Assembly (NCBI RefSeq): GCF_000526935.1
Contig: NZ_JAHA01000007.1
Coordinates: forward strand, 433,904-497,903
Source: Butyrivibrio sp. FCS014
Lineage (GTDB): Bacteria; Bacillota; Clostridia; Lachnospirales; Lachnospiraceae
DNA: 64,000 bases
Direction of reading: 5' to 3'
Shown piece after piece: positions 1-9,268 of this stretch; the first letter of the stretch is position 1; the number at the start of each line of letters is the position of its first letter. The translations under genes were made by a program, and so were the position numbers. The notes beneath the pieces were generated by a model that worked only from the letters and a program-made list of their open reading frames with translations, made no database searches and was not told the origin of the DNA.

Positions 1-1669
1 TTATGGAGTCCTGAGGGAGGTATTTGATCATCATACGCTCCATCTCATCGATGTTTACGGGCTTTGACAGGTAATCGGTAAAGCCGGCCTTAAGCATCTT
101 CTCCTTGTCCCCGTACACCGCACTGGCGGTAAGAGAGATGATGGGGGTCTTCTCATATTTATCGGGATAGAGTTCCTTTAGTTTGAAAAGGGTCTCGATT
201 CCGTTCATCTGCGGCATTCTGTAATCCAGAAATACCATGTCATAGTGCTCGTTTCCGAACTTCTCGATGCATTCGGCTCCGCTGGTGGCAACATCGATGT
301 GGATCTTGGTGCGCTTAAGAAGTCCCGCTATAACCTGTAGGTTCATGGGGGTATCATCCACTACAAGGAGGCTAAGACCCGGAGCCGTAAACAGTGAGCG
401 CTTGCTGCGGGTGGCGGTGGCCTCATCGTTGTGGGGGACCGGATCGAATTCACCCACCGGTGCCCAGTCCGAAACTTTCTGAGTAAGGACAAAAGAGAAC
501 CTGGAGCCTTCTTCGTAACGGCTCTCCACCTTTAATTCGCTTCCCATAATGGAAAGGAGCTGTCTTGTTATGGCAAGTCCAAGGCCCGTTCCCTCAATGG
601 TCCTGGTCTTTTTCAGGTCCAGACGGTCAAAGGGCTCAAACAGACGCTGCATGTCCTCGTTGCGGATTCCGATTCCGGTATCTGTAACGGAAACCTCGTA
701 GCTTACGCTGTCCTCGTCCTTGTCCTTAAGGGTTATCTCAAAGTCTACGTGACCTTTTTCGGTGTACTTAACGGCATTGGTAAGGATGTTGGTGATGACC
801 TGTTTTACGCGGATCTCATCGCCGACAAGATGGGCAGGAAGGGTAGGGTCAACCTTGAAATTAAGGTCAAGTCCCTTGGCTTCGGCCCTGAACTGCACCA
901 GGTTATAAAGGTCCACCACAAGAGAGGAGAGGGAGTACTCTTCATGCTCAAGAGTCATCTTTCCGGTCTCTATCTTTGAGAAATCCAGGATGTCGCTGAT
1001 GATGCCAAGAAGGCTCACACCGGCTTTCCTGATATTTTCCGAGTAGTCCAGGATCACGGAATTGTCGGTCTCTCTCTGTATCATCTCGTTCATTCCAAGG
1101 ATGGCGGTGATGGGAGTCCTTATCTCGTGGCTCATGTTGGAGAGGAATGCGCTCTTTGAGTTGTTGGCCTGCTCAGCCTGCTCCAGGGCATAGGAGAGGG
1201 CGCGGACTCTTTCCTTTTCTTCGGCGGCAATCCTGTTCTCGGTAATATCCTCAATGAAAACATAGTAAACTTCACCGTATCCCGTGAGAGTAGCAAAATG
1301 TCCGTAGTCATCCACCCATCTTAAGGAGCCATCCTTTCTGATTATCCGGTATACCACATAATCAATGTTCCTTCGGTTTGAGGGATGATGGATCTGCTGG
1401 TCTATGGAGCTCTGGATCTCCTCGTAATCCTCAGGATGCACCATTCCCTTAAAGGTGTTGCCTGTAAGCTCCCTGAAGTCTTCCACCGTTTCACATCCGT
1501 AGATGTCGCAGGTGGACTGGTTGACATACAGAAGTTCCATGGTATCATCAGCGCGGTAGATAAAGAAGCCGCCGGGCATCTGTTCCGCCAGCCACTCAGC
1601 TGCGGACATTCCTTCCTTTGAGGGGATGGTATTCATAATTTCATCGCTTATATGTCTGTTAAGTTGCAT
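1..1669 (-). CDS. PAS hybrid histidine kinase with receiver domain (3' end outside window)
   Basis: Cytoplasmic hybrid sensor kinase; no signal peptide or membrane segment is visible. Domains in order: a PAS-like sensor (about residues 15-125), a short coiled coil, HisKA with the phospho-acceptor His181 in SHEIRTP, HATPase_c with N and G boxes (DTGIGI, GTGLGLAI), and a receiver domain with the acidic pair VDD, the phospho-Asp482 in FLDYRMP and a conserved Lys (SKPV). The reading frame is still open at base 2, so the C-terminus is missing; an Hpt domain like that of its neighbour may follow. The ATG at 1669 has AGAGG just upstream, overlapping the stop of the preceding kinase gene 11 bases away, so the two are probably translationally coupled. 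The HisKA-to-REC part is strikingly similar to the upstream gene, suggesting a tandem duplication with exchange of sensor domains. The ligand is unknown. Confidence 0.92.
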   Translation of the reverse strand, partial: MQLNRHISDEIMNTIPSKEGMSAAEWLAEQMPGGFFIYRADDTMELLYVNQSTCDIYGCETVEDFRELTGNTFKGMVHPEDYEEIQSSIDQQIHHPSNRRNIDYVVYRIIRKDGSLRWVDDYGHFATLTGYGEVYYVFIEDITENRIAAEEKERVRALSYALEQAEQANNSKSAFLSNMSHEIRTPITAILGMNEMIQRETDNSVILDYSENIRKAGVSLLGIISDILDFSKIETGKMTLEHEEYSLSSLVVDLYNLVQFRAEAKGLDLNFKVDPTLPAHLVGDEIRVKQVITNILTNAVKYTEKGHVDFEITLKDKDEDSVSYEVSVTDTGIGIRNEDMQRLFEPFDRLDLKKTRTIEGTGLGLAITRQLLSIMGSELKVESRYEEGSRFSFVLTQKVSDWAPVGEFDPVPHNDEATATRSKRSLFTAPGLSLLVVDDTPMNLQVIAGLLKRTKIHIDVATSGAECIEKFGNEHYDMVFLDYRMPQMNGIETLFKLKELYPDKYEKTPIISLTASAVYGDKEKMLKAGFTDYLSKPVNIDEMERMMIKYLPQDSI

Positions 1670-1680
1670 TGAGATACCTC

Positions 1681-4600
1681 TTAATCTTGATCTGTCTTAC
1701 TTAGGGCGGTTTCAAGTTCTGTTCCAAGGTCCGAATATTTAAGGACGAATCCCGGAAGGATTTCTTTAAGGGAATCGGCGTCGCTGTTTTTGGCTGCGGC
1801 TTCGATTTGTGCTGCCGTCTCCGAAAGCTCGTCCGCTCCGATGGCACGGGAGGTGCTCTTTACGGAGTGGGCAAGGAGCGAGAGATCATCAAGGTCTTCA
1901 CTTTTCCAAAGTTCTTCAAGGCGGGCAGACTTTTCTTTTGCCGAGTCCGCAAAAACCTTCAGCGCTTCAATATATTCCTCTTCATCGCCGCAGTAATCGA
2001 TTCCGTGCTCTATGTTGAGCTGCTTTATGGAAGTGATGGCTTCCGGCAGTGTATATGCCGTATCCGACGCTTCAGCCTCAGGTTTTGGGGCTGTTTTATG
2101 CACCTTTTCCTTTGGAAGATACTTAAGAAGCATCTGCTCCATGCCAAACAGGGTCACAGGCTTTGTCAGGTAGTCGGTAAAGCCGGCCTTTAACATCATC
2201 TCTTTTCCGCCGGAGAGAACATTGGCGGTAAGGCAGACGATTGGTGTCTTTGCGGCTTCCTTGGGGTAGAGCTTATGTAGCTGAGTTAGGGTCTCCACGC
2301 CGTCCATATTGGGCATGCGCTGATCAAGGAAGACCATGTCGTACTCATTATCCCGGAAAAGAGCTATGCACTCCGCGCCGCTCTCCGCAGTATCCACCTT
2401 CATTCCATTCCCCTTTAGAAGTCCGCAGACCACCTGAAGGTTCATGGGAGTGTCATCAACAATGAGGATCCTTGCATCCGGGGCAGTGAAGGAAGCGGCT
2501 CGCTTTCTGTGATGCCTGCCGGTGTCTGTATCCACGGGCTCAAACTTGCCGATCGGGGTTCTGTCCGCAATTCCCTGGTGAAGAAGGAAGGAGAAGCGGG
2601 ATCCGGTGCCGTATTCGCTGGTGACGTGAATCTCGCTGTTCATCATGGACAGAAGGTTCTGGCTTATGGCAAGGCCAAGGCCCGATCCCTCGATGGTTCC
2701 GGTTTTCTCAAGATCCAGCCTGTCAAAAGCGGAATAGAGCTTGCTCATATCCTCGGCCCTGATGCCGATTCCGGTGTCCTCAACAGCAACTTCCATGGTA
2801 AAAGAGTCATCATCCATGGACATGAGGCTTACGTTAAGCTTTACTGAGCCCTCCTTGGTGTACTTCGCTGCATTGGAGAGGATATTGGTCATTACCTGTC
2901 GGATCTTTTGCACATCTCCGATGGGGGAGGTGGGCAGTTTTTCATCTATCTGCATTTCAAAAAGCAGGTCTTTTTCCTCTGCCTTTGCAATGACCATGAT
3001 CTGCAGTTCGCTTATAAGCTCAGGCAGGGAATAAGGCGCATTCACCAGTTCCATGCGGCCGGCCTCGATCTTGGAAAAATCAAGGATATCATTGATTATG
3101 CCAAGGAGGCTCTCGCCGGCCTTTTCTATGTTCTCGGAGTAGTGGACTATCTTCTCGTCGTTGCTCTCCAGCTGGATCATCTCGTTCATGCCGAGGATGG
3201 CGGTGATGGGAGTCCTTATCTCATGGGACATGTTGGAGACGAAATTTGTCTTCATCTGATTGGCAAGCCGGGTGCGCTTAAGGTCTCTTATAGCAAGGAC
3301 GATCACCAGCAGCGCAATAAGAAGGGACAGTGCCAGGAACAGCCACAGGTTATCCCGCACCATATCCCGGAAAGTATAGGTATAAAGCTCATCCGAATAG
3401 TGATTGGACACCTCTCTCGGGTACTCCGAGCCGATTACCTTGATCCCGCGATTGAGGAGCTTTAAAAGTCCCTCGTTTCCGATCTTTACACCAAAGCACC
3501 GGTCATCGGGGCTGGTCAGCTGCCTGGAATACAAGCCCTTGTATTTGCTGTTTTTCAGTATCTCATTGGCACGAAGGCCGTTGAGGGTTGTGGCATCTGC
3601 CGTACCCTTTAGAACGGCGTTTAGGCACGCATCTATATCAGGGAAAAGAACTATCTTCGCCTCGGGGAAGCTTGTGAGGATGTAATAGTACTGCATTCTG
3701 TTGTTTTCATTTACAGCAAAGGTAAGACTTCCGGCGTTTTCATACTCGTTTTTGTAGACCAGCTCAGTGATGGCGGAAACCACAGGTGAGGACTGGTATA
3801 TGCCGTTTTCCTCGGAGTAGAAGAGGCCTCCCCCTGCAGGGAAGCAGACATCTATTTTCTCGTCCCTTATATCAGAGATCATGTCGTCGTAGTTGTCGTA
3901 GCCGGTGTAGGTCACCTCAATATCCGTCAGTGCCATGTCCGTCAGCATACGGGGAATGATCTCTTTTACGATACCTGTCACGTTCCCTGCGCTGTCGGTG
4001 GAACTGTAGGGAAGGTAGTTATTTAGGTATCCGACCTTTAAAGAGGAGTTCTCTGCAGCCCACGCTCTTTCAGCCTCCGAGAAGGTGTGGCTGGAAACGC
4101 TGGAGGAGTAGTATTTGCTTCGCAGGGTGCTGATATAATTGGGATCCTCCATGGCAAGAAGGGACTGGGCCTGATCAAGCTCCGCAAGAAGATCCGGACG
4201 GCTTTTGCTGACGCAGAGGTAATAATCGGAGGTTCCGAAGGTGCAGATGACTTCAGCGTGATCACGGCCGTAGGCACCGTCGCCCTCAGCGGCAAGGATA
4301 TCAACTTCCTTATTGTCGAAGGCATCAAAAAGCGACTCGTAATCATCGAAGGTGACAACCTGCGCGTTTATGGACTGTTCATTCAGATACCCCTCAAGGA
4401 TATCCACGATTGCGCTCTGAAGGACACCGATTCTTTTCCCTGAAACGGAAGAGGGAGAGTAGGTGACCGAGGTGTCGTCATCGTGTTTTACAAGGGTGTA
4501 GATCTCATTTCCCATGGGAGATGAGGGATAGCCGATTATATCCAGGCGGTCTTCGCGCTTTGCAAGACCCGCAAGAAGGTCGATGTCTCCGGAAAGCAGC

Positions 4601-4869
4601 ATGTCATAGAGCTCGCCAAAACCGCCGTAGACATACTCATAGTTCCAGCCGGTGTACTCCGAGAGCTTGCGGTAATATTCATAGGCATAGCCCGTCTTCA
4701 CAGCGTCGGGAGAGGCCCCTTCCTCAAAGACCTCATTCTCGTAATAGCCGACCCTTACGACGTCTGCAGTATTGTCGGCGGCAAGAACCCTGCCCTGATT
4801 CGGGAAAAGAGCTGTGAACAGAAGAAGGACTATGGCGCATATCGCTGCTTTTTTTACGGATTTTCTCAT
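1681..4869 (-). CDS. BvgS/EvgS-type hybrid histidine kinase with two solute-binding sensor domains
   Basis: A 1062-residue membrane sensor kinase. Visible in order: signal peptide (1-30), two tandem extracellular SBP_bac_3 (Venus-flytrap) domains (about 38-255 and 275-495), one membrane helix (about 508-528), HisKA with His549 in SHEIRTP, HATPase_c (DTGIGI, GSGLGLAI), a receiver with phospho-Asp849 in FLDQRMP, and a C-terminal Hpt domain with His1001 in LAHSVKS. This is the four-step phosphorelay layout known for BvgS and EvgS, found mainly in Proteobacteria. SBP_bac_3 domains usually bind amino acids or other small polar solutes; the true ligand is unknown. The gene lies 6 bases after the MFS gene and 11 bases before another hybrid kinase. 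No DNA-binding response regulator is in the window, so the output is unknown. Confidence 0.93.
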   Translation of the reverse strand: MRKSVKKAAICAIVLLLFTALFPNQGRVLAADNTADVVRVGYYENEVFEEGASPDAVKTGYAYEYYRKLSEYTGWNYEYVYGGFGELYDMLLSGDIDLLAGLAKREDRLDIIGYPSSPMGNEIYTLVKHDDDTSVTYSPSSVSGKRIGVLQSAIVDILEGYLNEQSINAQVVTFDDYESLFDAFDNKEVDILAAEGDGAYGRDHAEVICTFGTSDYYLCVSKSRPDLLAELDQAQSLLAMEDPNYISTLRSKYYSSSVSSHTFSEAERAWAAENSSLKVGYLNNYLPYSSTDSAGNVTGIVKEIIPRMLTDMALTDIEVTYTGYDNYDDMISDIRDEKIDVCFPAGGGLFYSEENGIYQSSPVVSAITELVYKNEYENAGSLTFAVNENNRMQYYYILTSFPEAKIVLFPDIDACLNAVLKGTADATTLNGLRANEILKNSKYKGLYSRQLTSPDDRCFGVKIGNEGLLKLLNRGIKVIGSEYPREVSNHYSDELYTYTFRDMVRDNLWLFLALSLLIALLVIVLAIRDLKRTRLANQMKTNFVSNMSHEIRTPITAILGMNEMIQLESNDEKIVHYSENIEKAGESLLGIINDILDFSKIEAGRMELVNAPYSLPELISELQIMVIAKAEEKDLLFEMQIDEKLPTSPIGDVQKIRQVMTNILSNAAKYTKEGSVKLNVSLMSMDDDSFTMEVAVEDTGIGIRAEDMSKLYSAFDRLDLEKTGTIEGSGLGLAISQNLLSMMNSEIHVTSEYGTGSRFSFLLHQGIADRTPIGKFEPVDTDTGRHHRKRAASFTAPDARILIVDDTPMNLQVVCGLLKGNGMKVDTAESGAECIALFRDNEYDMVFLDQRMPNMDGVETLTQLHKLYPKEAAKTPIVCLTANVLSGGKEMMLKAGFTDYLTKPVTLFGMEQMLLKYLPKEKVHKTAPKPEAEASDTAYTLPEAITSIKQLNIEHGIDYCGDEEEYIEALKVFADSAKEKSARLEELWKSEDLDDLSLLAHSVKSTSRAIGADELSETAAQIEAAAKNSDADSLKEILPGFVLKYSDLGTELETALSKTDQD

Positions 4870-4875
4870 AGGCTG

Positions 4876-6195
4876 TCAATCCTCTTTAACTTTCCCGGCA
4901 GCCCAAAGGGGAATCAGTGTCAGAAGAACAAGGACTACTCCTGCCAGGAAAAGCGCATTGGTTGGAAGGTACTCGGTAAAGCCGTATTCATCGGTGAATT
5001 CACCGCTTCTTTTGATAATGGGATTGGAAATAAGGGGAGCCACCACCATAGGGATCAGCACGTAGAAGATAATGCGGATTCCCTCAAACTGGCCCCTGGC
5101 GTCCTCAGGATAAAGGCGCTTGGACCACACGGTGACGGTCTGAAGAAACAGCATATAGCCGATTCCCACGAACAATACTCCCAAAAGCAGATGAGGATTC
5201 CAGATGGAACCGGGATTTACGTTGGTTGGTGACACGAAAAGACCGATGACCAGAAGCCCCAGGGCATTGATGATAACAGCGCCAAGAACGATCAGCGAAG
5301 ATTTGCCTTGCTGAATGAGCTTAATGGCAGGGATAGTGGTGAACATGGCCACAAGGAGCCCCACTCCCTCAATAAGGCCCATGGTATCAGCGGTAAAGCC
5401 CAGGTAGTAGATCATGAAATTCCCAAGATGGGAAAAATATACGTTAAAGGATATGAAGTACACTGCAAGCATCAGGTTTACAAACACAAGCTCCCGGTGC
5501 TTCAAATACTCTTTTACATTGAATATGGAAAAGAACTGGCTTGAAAAGCTTCCTTTTACCGAGGGGCGAAGGTTTTCTGAGTCCCTCATCCACAGAAGGG
5601 ATACGATTCCAAGAAGGATGACGCTTCCGCCTATAACAACGAAAAGACGCATGTAGTTGTCGTCAGCTCCCACAAGAAGTCCACCAAGGACAGTTCCCAC
5701 GATGGTTCCGATAACGGGCTGGACAGCGAGGGCTGCGCCTAAGGATCCGGAGTTATCGGGGTTCATGTGGTCGTTTATCCAGGCGTTAAAGCCGATGTCA
5801 TTTCCCATGGATCCAAAGAAGCTCATTACGGCATCAGCGGCGACAACTGCGAAGGCAACGCCTGCGATGGACGCGGTCTTGCTGTCATTTCGAAGAAACT
5901 GTGTGGCTCCGAAAAGAATGGTGAATATGCCCCACAGGATATAGCCAAAGGAGATGAGGCTCTTACGGTTGCCCTTTCTGTCGGAGATACAGCCGAAAAG
6001 GAATGTGGAGATGGTGGTGGCCAAGGCGGATATGGCAAGCATCCAGGAAATTATGGTGGGATCCTTGGCAATCTTGGCATAAACAAAGGTGTTGAACCAT
6101 TGATTCTCCATGTTCCAGCACAGTTGTCCCGCAAGGCCCAAAAGCCATATCATAATCCAGAATGAAATTCCGTTTTTCTTAGATTCCGTCTGCAT
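4876..6195 (-). CDS. MFS transporter
   Basis: A 439-residue major facilitator superfamily carrier with about 12 hydrophobic segments. The loop after the second helix carries the MFS-type motif CISDRKGNRKS (compare GxLaDrxGrrk). The ATG at 6195 is preferred to a TTG one codon upstream because GGAGG (6203-6207) sits 7 bases before it. It is the first gene of a minus-strand operon followed closely by two hybrid kinases, so it may move the compound they sense, or be a transport-linked co-sensor; this is inference. It is divergent from the GH9 cellulase gene across a 189-base AT-rich region, which makes a sugar substrate possible but unproven. Confidence 0.85.
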   Translation of the reverse strand: MQTESKKNGISFWIMIWLLGLAGQLCWNMENQWFNTFVYAKIAKDPTIISWMLAISALATTISTFLFGCISDRKGNRKSLISFGYILWGIFTILFGATQFLRNDSKTASIAGVAFAVVAADAVMSFFGSMGNDIGFNAWINDHMNPDNSGSLGAALAVQPVIGTIVGTVLGGLLVGADDNYMRLFVVIGGSVILLGIVSLLWMRDSENLRPSVKGSFSSQFFSIFNVKEYLKHRELVFVNLMLAVYFISFNVYFSHLGNFMIYYLGFTADTMGLIEGVGLLVAMFTTIPAIKLIQQGKSSLIVLGAVIINALGLLVIGLFVSPTNVNPGSIWNPHLLLGVLFVGIGYMLFLQTVTVWSKRLYPEDARGQFEGIRIIFYVLIPMVVAPLISNPIIKRSGEFTDEYGFTEYLPTNALFLAGVVLVLLTLIPLWAAGKVKED

Positions 6196-6317
6196 CAAGG
6201 TGCCTCCTGTCTATACTATTAATCATACTACAAACAGTTAATTAAATGCTGTTTTTTTGTATGGTTAGTTATTTTTTTATTAGCTTCATCCGGACTAATT
6301 AGTCGCATGTTGGAGGA

Positions 6318-6345
6318 TTGCCCGGGATTAACATTGTTGTATAAT
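6318..6345 (+). promoter_or_regulatory. Candidate promoter of the GH9 cellulase gene
   Basis: TTGCCC (6318-6323) and TATAAT (6340-6345) are separated by 16 bases, in the divergent region between the MFS and GH9 genes. The leader to the ATG at 6385 is about 30 bases. Read by eye; no transcription start is known. Confidence 0.5.
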
Positions 6346-6384
6346 GGTTAATGGAAAAAAGTTTTTGATATAGGAGCGTGAGGA

Positions 6385-8682
6385 ATGAAAAAAAGGATTA
6401 TTAAGAAGCTGCTTGCCTTTTCCATTGCGGGGGCAATGACGGTTACAGCGGCAGGATGCGGCAATACTGCGCCTGCGGAGCCGGCAGCCGAGGAGACTGC
6501 TGCAGACGAGGCTGCTGCGGAAGAGACAGCTGAGGAAACCGTGGAAGAACCGGCTCAGGAAGAGCCTGCAGAAGAAGCCGAAGAGGATCTTGTTACCGGA
6601 GAAAATATGCTGAGCAACGGAGATTTTTCAGCAGGTGTTGACCCCTGGCTTTCTTTCTGTCAGGACGGTGAGTGCTCACTTCTTTTGACCAAGGAGGGAG
6701 AACTGGATGTAAGCATCAACAGCGTAGGCACCGTTGCCCACGGCGTGCAGATCTACCACGACGGATTTTCGCTGGATGAGGGATGCGTCTACAAGATAAG
6801 CTTTGATGCATACAGCAATATCGAGAGAACCGGAGAGATGCGTTTCCAGTTAAACGGCGGTGATTATCACGCCTACTACCAGGAGATCGTGGAATTCGGA
6901 ACAGAAATGCAGCACTATGAGTACACCTTCACCATGAAGGAAACCAGTGATCCTGCACCGAGGTTCTGCTTCAACATAGGAATGGTTGACAGCTTTGCCG
7001 AGGATCCGGGACCACACCATGTTTATTTTGACAACTTTGAACTGACCCTTGAGGATGCATCAGGCAAGGTTGCAGGAAGCGGAGAGATTGATATGCCGGA
7101 TATCGCAATTAACCAGATCGGATATCTCCCAGATGCCTACAAGAGCGCAACTCTCACAGGAGATGCCCTTAATCAGACCGCAAAGCTTGTGAATGAGGAC
7201 AGCGGTAAGGCTGTACTTGAGGCACAGATCGGCGCCGGCACAGATGATCCCGATGCCGGAGAAAAAGATGCTTTGTTTGATTTCTCATCTGTTAAGGATG
7301 AGGGAGCTTATCACATAGAAGCGGGGGATGTTGTATCAGCCTCCTTCAGGATTGCTAAGGATGTATACGATGACGTATTCAAGGCATCCATAAAGATGTT
7401 GTACTACCAGCGCTGCGGCACTGAGCTTACAAGCGACCTTGCGGGAGTATTTGCTCATCCTGTCTGCCACAACGACAAGGCGGTTCTCTATGAGGACAGC
7501 TCTGTAAGCCTTGATGTTTCCGGCGGCTGGCACGATGCCGGTGACTACGGAAGATATTCCGTAGCAGGAGCAAAGGCAGCAGCAGACCTTCTTCTTGCCT
7601 ATGAGAATTATCCGGGAGTATTTGGAGATGATGTTGGAATTCCCGAGAGCGGCAACGGAATCCCTGACATACTGGATGAAGCTAAGTACGAGCTTGACTG
7701 GCTCTTTAAGATGCAAAGAGAAGACGGCGGCGTTTACCACAAGGTTACCTGCAGAAACTTCCCCGGAGAGATCATGCCCGAGGAGGAGACAGACCAGCTG
7801 GTTATCATGCCTGTTTCCACAACAGCAACAGGAGACTTTGCAGGTGTTATGGCCATCGCCGCAAGAGTATATGAGAAGACAGACAAGGCCTATGCAGACA
7901 AGTGCCTTGAGGCTGCAAAGAAAGCAGCGCAGTATCTTGATGTAACTCCCAGAGATTCAAAGGGTTACAAGAATCCCAGCACCGTTTCCACCGGTGAATA
8001 TGAGGACGTAGTTGATATCGACGAGAGATTCTGGGCATACGCAGAGCTCTTTAAGACAACAGGCGATGCAGCTTATGAGAAGTCAATGTCAGGAGAGCTT
8101 GCACTTAACGGTTATTCCCTTGGATGGCAGGGAGTTGCAGGCTACGCAGGATATGCATATCTGACAGCCAAGCCCACTGACAAGGATACCCTTGCCAAGG
8201 TTAAGGAAGAAGCTCAGAAGATGGGCAAGAGCATTGTTGATAATGCTGCAACCTATCCCTACGGCTCATCCATCATTGGCGACTATCCTTGGGGAAGTAA
8301 CCTTACCATCGCCAACAACGGTCAGTACCTGTTCATGATGAAGGGACTTATCGATTCCGATGACAGGGTTGCAGCAGACAAGCAGCTTAACTACCTGTTC
8401 GGCAATAACGCAACAGGCTACTGCTTTGTAACAGGATACGGCAGCATCTATCCCGAGCACCCTCACCACAGGCCTTCTCAGGCACTGGGCGTGACTGTAC
8501 CCGGAATGGTTGTGGGCGGCCCCAACAACGGCCTCAACGACCCTTACGTACAGAACGTACTTAAGGATAAGCCCAGCGCCAAGTGCTACGCCGACAACTC
8601 CCAGAGCTACTCTACAAACGAGATCACCATTTACTGGAACTCACCGCTGATCTATCTGCTGGCAGCAGAGATCAACGGGTAA
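6385..8682 (+). CDS. Cell-surface lipoprotein endoglucanase: CBM4/9-like module + CelD_N Ig-like + GH9
   Basis: A 765-residue family 9 glycoside hydrolase predicted to cut beta-1,4-glucan (cellulose) outside the cell. A lipoprotein signal peptide ends at Cys25 (TAAGC), so the enzyme is tethered to the membrane. An Ala/Glu-rich spacer (about 27-70) is followed by a CBM4/9-like beta-sandwich (about 73-225, starting NMLSNGDF), a CelD_N immunoglobulin-like domain (about 235-320) and the GH9 barrel (about 325-760). Catalytic features are visible: WHDAGD with D384 and D387 (water-activating Asp pair), the His-rich HPHHRPSQ signature, and D737/E746 near the C-terminus with E746 as the expected general acid. 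No dockerin is present, so it is not a cellulosome part. A rho-independent terminator follows, so it is probably transcribed alone. Confidence 0.95.
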   Translation: MKKRIIKKLLAFSIAGAMTVTAAGCGNTAPAEPAAEETAADEAAAEETAEETVEEPAQEEPAEEAEEDLVTGENMLSNGDFSAGVDPWLSFCQDGECSLLLTKEGELDVSINSVGTVAHGVQIYHDGFSLDEGCVYKISFDAYSNIERTGEMRFQLNGGDYHAYYQEIVEFGTEMQHYEYTFTMKETSDPAPRFCFNIGMVDSFAEDPGPHHVYFDNFELTLEDASGKVAGSGEIDMPDIAINQIGYLPDAYKSATLTGDALNQTAKLVNEDSGKAVLEAQIGAGTDDPDAGEKDALFDFSSVKDEGAYHIEAGDVVSASFRIAKDVYDDVFKASIKMLYYQRCGTELTSDLAGVFAHPVCHNDKAVLYEDSSVSLDVSGGWHDAGDYGRYSVAGAKAAADLLLAYENYPGVFGDDVGIPESGNGIPDILDEAKYELDWLFKMQREDGGVYHKVTCRNFPGEIMPEEETDQLVIMPVSTTATGDFAGVMAIAARVYEKTDKAYADKCLEAAKKAAQYLDVTPRDSKGYKNPSTVSTGEYEDVVDIDERFWAYAELFKTTGDAAYEKSMSGELALNGYSLGWQGVAGYAGYAYLTAKPTDKDTLAKVKEEAQKMGKSIVDNAATYPYGSSIIGDYPWGSNLTIANNGQYLFMMKGLIDSDDRVAADKQLNYLFGNNATGYCFVTGYGSIYPEHPHHRPSQALGVTVPGMVVGGPNNGLNDPYVQNVLKDKPSAKCYADNSQSYSTNEITIYWNSPLIYLLAAEING

Positions 8683-8778
8683 ATGAGCTGTCTGGGCGCG
8701 TGAGATCGACTTGTTTGAGAAAATCAGAAATCGACGAAGGTGCGATGACCTGATCAATTTTTTATAAATGATGTGCAT

Positions 8779-8819
8779 GCCCCGGTGTGCCTCCAGGCGG
8801 AGGCCGCCGGGGCTTTTTT
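8779..8819 (+). terminator. Rho-independent terminator after the GH9 gene
   Basis: GCCCCGG (8779-8785) pairs with CCGGGGC (8807-8813), with an inner CCTCC/GGAGG pair, followed by TTTTTT. It lies about 100 bases after the GH9 stop codon. Confidence 0.9.
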
Positions 8820-9268
8820 GCGGATGACCTATCGTCTGCCGCGGCGAACTTACAAGATTTCGATGATTTCGGCAAGGCATTTCCGACGCATTTGTCTGTT
8901 ATGGAGCTATGCGTCGGTAGTATTTACGATAAAATGTGCGGAATTCGCAAAACGCAAACGCTATCCCGATAACCAAGTGCTCAAACAGGCTTTTTGTCGA
9001 TATAGCGTCAAGTTTTGGGGCTATTTTACCGACTCAATCAGCTTGTAGAATGCTTTGCGTCGGAGAGGGCTACAATCCACTGTAAAGCAAGGAAAATGAT
9101 AAATGCAGTGGAGAGATACAAAAAATAATAAACCGAAACCGAAAATACAAAAATAGTTTCCAATATGATTGCTCGTATGATTGCCCATGTGATATTATCG
9201 TCAAGTTGCTTAACAAACGCAGCCACAAAAAAGAGATAAAAGCACACAAAGAAAGGGTACGAACAATT
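8820..9268. other. 449-base intergenic stretch with no recognised gene
   Basis: Between the GH9 terminator and the next secreted-protein gene I see no ORF with a ribosome binding site, no tRNA-like fold and no clear riboswitch core. Short ORFs on both strands lack RBSs and protein-like composition. The promoter of the gene at 9269 should lie in the last 100 bases or so but has no clear consensus boxes. Confidence 0.5.

Noticed and set aside
2908..3465. 185-codon plus-strand frame inside the BvgS-like kinase gene
   Set aside because: Shadow of the kinase frame; no start signals and odd composition.
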